Shown here piece after piece: positions 61,838-64,000 of a stretch of DNA of 64,000 nucleotides; positions within the stretch are counted from its first letter, which is position 1, and every line of letters begins with the position of its first letter. Source of the stretch: Macrolepiota albuminosa. Taxonomy: Eukaryota; Basidiomycota; Agaricomycetes; Agaricales; Agaricaceae. The stretch covers positions 2,278,947-2,342,946 of the forward strand of contig JAMWFC010000049.1 in the NCBI GenBank assembly GCA_027475525.1, in the 5' to 3' direction. The notes under the pieces were generated by a model, which was not told the DNA's origin, searched no databases, and was given only the letters and a program-made list of their open reading frames with translations. The position numbers and the translations under genes are program-made.

Positions 61838-62165
61838 TTGATCTGACCAAAACTCTAGCAATTACTGAAGCGGGATAGGATGGAGGACTTGACGCATGAG
61901 ATCATTCCAGTTCTGATGACTGGTGACAATACACCACGGATCAATGCATCATCAACTTGTCATGAGAACGGGAATGAACACACGTGTGAACTCGTCCACC
62001 TTATGCCACTGCAGCAATCGCTGGAGTTTTCAACGGATCAAATTCATGACGCTAGCGGACGTCAGCGGCCTGCTGCTATTATATAATAGCAACTAGCAGG
62101 AGTCAAACCCACCTCTTGTGCACAATATGAAATATCAATTTATGAATATTCCATTGCACCACAGG
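61838..62165 (-). repeat. SINE copy with tRNA-like head and body
   Basis: Minus orientation. The head at 62165-62093 reads CCTGTGGTGCAATGGAATAT, then GGTGGGTTTGACTCCTGCTA (B box). The body extends left with CAGCAGGCCGCTGACGTC, CCGTTGAAAACTCC and ends near CCCGCTTCAGTAATTGCTAG (61866). The unit of about 330 bp is repeated at 62463-62728. Confidence 0.6.
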
Positions 62166-62331
62166 TGCTTACTGTAAGTCAGGACGGTGTTTATGTAGTG
62201 CACAAACGGACCCATACAGAATTTGAACGGATAGAGATTTTACTGCAACTGGTGCATCTGTATTGAATTGACAATATTAGACTGATATTTATTTACACCA
62301 TAGAAGTATACAGGAAAGAGAAAAACCATGG

Positions 62332-62406
62332 GGTGTAGCAGAATATTAGACTGATATTGATGTACACCATAGCAATTGAGAGGCGGGTTCGACTCCTGCT
62401 AGTGAC
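62332..62406 (+). repeat. SINE head copy
   Basis: GTGTAGCAGAATATTAGACTG, a middle ATATTGATGTACACCATAGC, and a perfect B box in GGCGGGTTCGACTCCTGCTA. It retains CpG in the B box, unlike most copies. Confidence 0.5.
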
Positions 62407-62462
62407 AAATATTTTAATAGGGCCCTAATAAAATATCCATTTATCACTCGCTAGCATCATCA

Positions 62463-62728
62463 AGTTGATCCGTTAAAAACGCTAGAAATTACTGAAGCGG
62501 GTATGGGGTGGACGAATTTGCGCATAGTCATGAGATCTGGAATGATCACATGCGCAAAGACGGCCAACCCATGCCACTGCAGAAATCTCTGGCGTTTTAA
62601 ATGGATCACATTAATGATGCTAGCAGACATCAGCGGCCTGCTGCTCTAATATGCACTAGCAGGAGTCAAACCCACCTCTTGTGCACAATATGAAATATCA
62701 ATTTATCAATATTCCATTGTACCACAGG
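62463..62728 (-). repeat. SINE copy with tRNA-like head and body
   Basis: Second full unit. The head at 62728-62654 (CCTGTGGTACAATGGAATAT; GGTGGGTTTGACTCCTGCTA) and the body (CAGCAGGCCGCTGATGTC; CCCGCTTCAGTAATTTCTAG) match 61838-62165. A third, truncated copy lies at 62755-62826 (ACTAGCGGGAGTCAAACCTG). Confidence 0.6.
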
Positions 62729-62943
62729 AGCTTACTTAAAAGACACGACAGTGTTCAAGCTAGCAGACGTCAGTGGCCTGCTGCTATTATATAATGTGCA
62801 CTAGCGGGAGTCAAACCTGCCTCTCAGTGGAGCATGGGTGTCCACTGGTATGCCAGCGGACGTCAGGTCAGGGGGGAGGAGGGAAGTGGGGTACTGCTTC
62901 ATCTTTGCACTACATGTACACTGTACTGTTTTTTGGTAAGGAC

Positions 62944-63019
62944 ATGTGGTCCAATGGAATATTGATACATTCATATTTCATATTGTGCACAAGAGGCAGG
63001 TTTGACTCCCGCTAGTGCA
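62944..63019 (+). repeat. SINE head copy
   Basis: ATGTGGTCCAATGGAATATT, then TATTTCATATTGTGCACAAG, then GGCAGGTTTGACTCCCGCTA. It is the opposite orientation to its neighbours and therefore an independent insertion. A further degenerate piece is at 63105-63160 (TCCTGTGGTCTAGCAAAATA). Confidence 0.55.
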
Positions 63020-63179
63020 TATTAGACATGACTCTACTTCGTTTTACTAATTGTATTTACTACACAGTATGATAAACAAAGTAAGGTTGTAATTTTTTAC
63101 AACGTCCTGTGGTCTAGCAAAATATTGTCAGTTTATGTTCCTTCTAGTGCACCACTGGAGGTAACGGATCAAACGGATT

Positions 63180-64000
63180 TATAAGTCTGCTGTCAAAAAT
63201 GCAAAGTCGTCCGGTGTATATGGCCCCTGAGGTCTGAGAAGTGTGATGTCTTCATAGTTTGCTATCAGGCCTGACAATGAAGATGGTGAGGGTGACTCTG
63301 ACATATCAACAGACACATCATCAGTACGACCAGCTTGATTGAAAGGGCCAATGGGCCTACATCGACCATGTTTTGCTCTAGCGCGAAATTCTTGTTCTGT
63401 TGAAATAAATTAACTATGATTACTAGTGCCAAATTATACTCACGTTGTTGATACAATTCGTTAATTCTTCTCTGATCCTCACGTCGAGTCATACATGTCT
63501 CATATTCCTCCTACTCCTGGACATTGTTACCAGTAGGTAGGGTTGGAGAAGGAGATTGTTGGAAGGGGGAAGACTGGCTTTGAAGAGCCATTACATCAAA
63601 AAGCGGTGGAAGATTTTCTTCATCATCGGCTGCCATGCCTCCATCCGTCTCTTCTGCCGTCACAAGAAATAGCAGCGGAAGGTTTTCTTCATCCTCGGTC
63701 GCCATACGTCCACCACTCCGGACTTCCGTTTGTCCGCCGTCACTGGCTGCCACGGTCTCCATCGCTGTTAGTCCTTCTGCTCCTTCACCAACAATGAATA
63801 GAGATGGCAAAGAATCGTCGTCCATCTCCTCTTCCACAGGAATGAACAAAGGGGGCAAATCATTGTCTTCGGTCTCCTCTTCCGCAGGAATGAACAAAGG
63901 AGGCAAAGAATCCTCTTCCATCTCCTCTTCCGCAGGAATGAACAAAGGTGGCAAAGATTCGTCTTCCATCTCCTCTTCCGCAGGAATGAACAAAGGAGGG
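63180..64000 (-). CDS. Acidic tandem-repeat protein, C-terminal part; runs off the window
   Basis: Minus strand, open from the right edge. Four consecutive copies of an 18-residue-like unit (PPLFIPAEEEMEDE/D.SL) are followed by two more distant units (MATEDEENLPLLFLVTAEE, MAADDEENLPPLFDVMALQ). A Gln/Ser/Pro stretch ends at TAG 63511 (NNVQExEEYETC; CAG to TAG possible). The frame continues MTRREDQRRINELYQQ, crosses a 47-nt intron (63443-63397, GTGAGT..CAACAG) and reads QEFRARAKHGRCRPIGPFNQ, AGRTDDVSVDMSESPSPSSL, ANYEDITLLRPQGPYTPDDF and FLTADL, with TAA at 63180. The clean open frame after splicing supports the gene. Function unknown; the acidic PPLF repeats could be activation-type or binding motifs. 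Confidence 0.6.

Noticed and set aside
63543..63797. Plus-strand frame of 84 codons
   Set aside because: Shadow of the acidic tandem-repeat gene on the minus strand.

Overview
The window looks like a heterochromatic retrotransposon cluster from a filamentous basidiomycete (probably an agaricomycete; the assignment is inferred). The reasons are a Zn2Cys6 regulator gene, introns of about 45-58 nt with GTGAGT donors and CTGAC/CTAAC branch sites, two Ty3/gypsy chromoviruses with C-terminal chromodomains, and Ty1/copia elements primed from an internal site of initiator tRNA-Met. About 90 percent of the sequence is transposon-derived. Only 50.0-52.5 kb, and possibly the right edge, look like host genes.

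Family names used here: GyA, GyB, GyC and GyD are Ty3/gypsy; Co is Ty1/copia. Layout: 1-6295 GyA1 (gag outside the window; linker domain, protease, RT, RNase H, integrase, 3' LTR). 6296-9769 AT-rich DNA with a decayed unrecognised spliced gene. 9770-12158 GyD2, a heavily C-to-T mutated pol. 12159-12691 LTR of GyC type. 12692-13635 Co3 gag, primer site and LTR end. 13636-14545 solo GyB-type LTR. 14651-15675 relic of a gene with VHL-like beta domains. 15690-16640 GyB-type LTR. 16838-26710 Co1, split by a solo LTR (17925-18453) and by the complete element GyC (19775-25741). 26711-28643 3' end of a third GyD copy. 28690-29215 gag-like scrap. 29231-33928 GyB1 on the minus strand. 33931-34407 plus 45125-45229 an ORF split by the complete element GyD1 (34408-45119, minus strand). 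45275-45431 a hairpin-rich LTR candidate. 45651-48280 GyA2. 48379-50027 GyB2 gag and LTR. 50028-52498 host-like genes. 52499-58115 the complete copia element Co2. 58116-60250 GyA3 5' region. 60251-63170 minisatellites and a tRNA-derived SINE family. 63180-64000 an acidic tandem-repeat protein gene.

Three elements keep both LTRs and matching 5-bp target duplications (GTTTG, ACACC, AAGTG). Their LTR pairs differ almost only by transitions, so they are fairly young, yet all are broken. Fifteen premature stops in the main gag-pol frames of GyA1, GyC, GyD1 and Co2 are all TGA, at sites that read as Arg or Trp in relatives. GyD2 is an extreme case, with systematic D>N, E>K, R>C/W/Q/stop, A>T and P>S/L changes. 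Together these indicate RIP-like or methylation-linked cytosine deamination.

The most unusual feature is a spliced gene on the opposite strand of GyD, between the chromodomain and the 3' LTR. It encodes about 538 aa with two CX2CX6C halves. The start codon, leader and first intron are conserved in the mutated copy GyD3. GyD1 also carries two aspartic protease domains in tandem. GyC and GyD both have an LTR segment complementary to the primer site, which implies Tf1-like self-priming. Coordinates of relic borders are approximate; LTR ends and intron borders were read from the bases.
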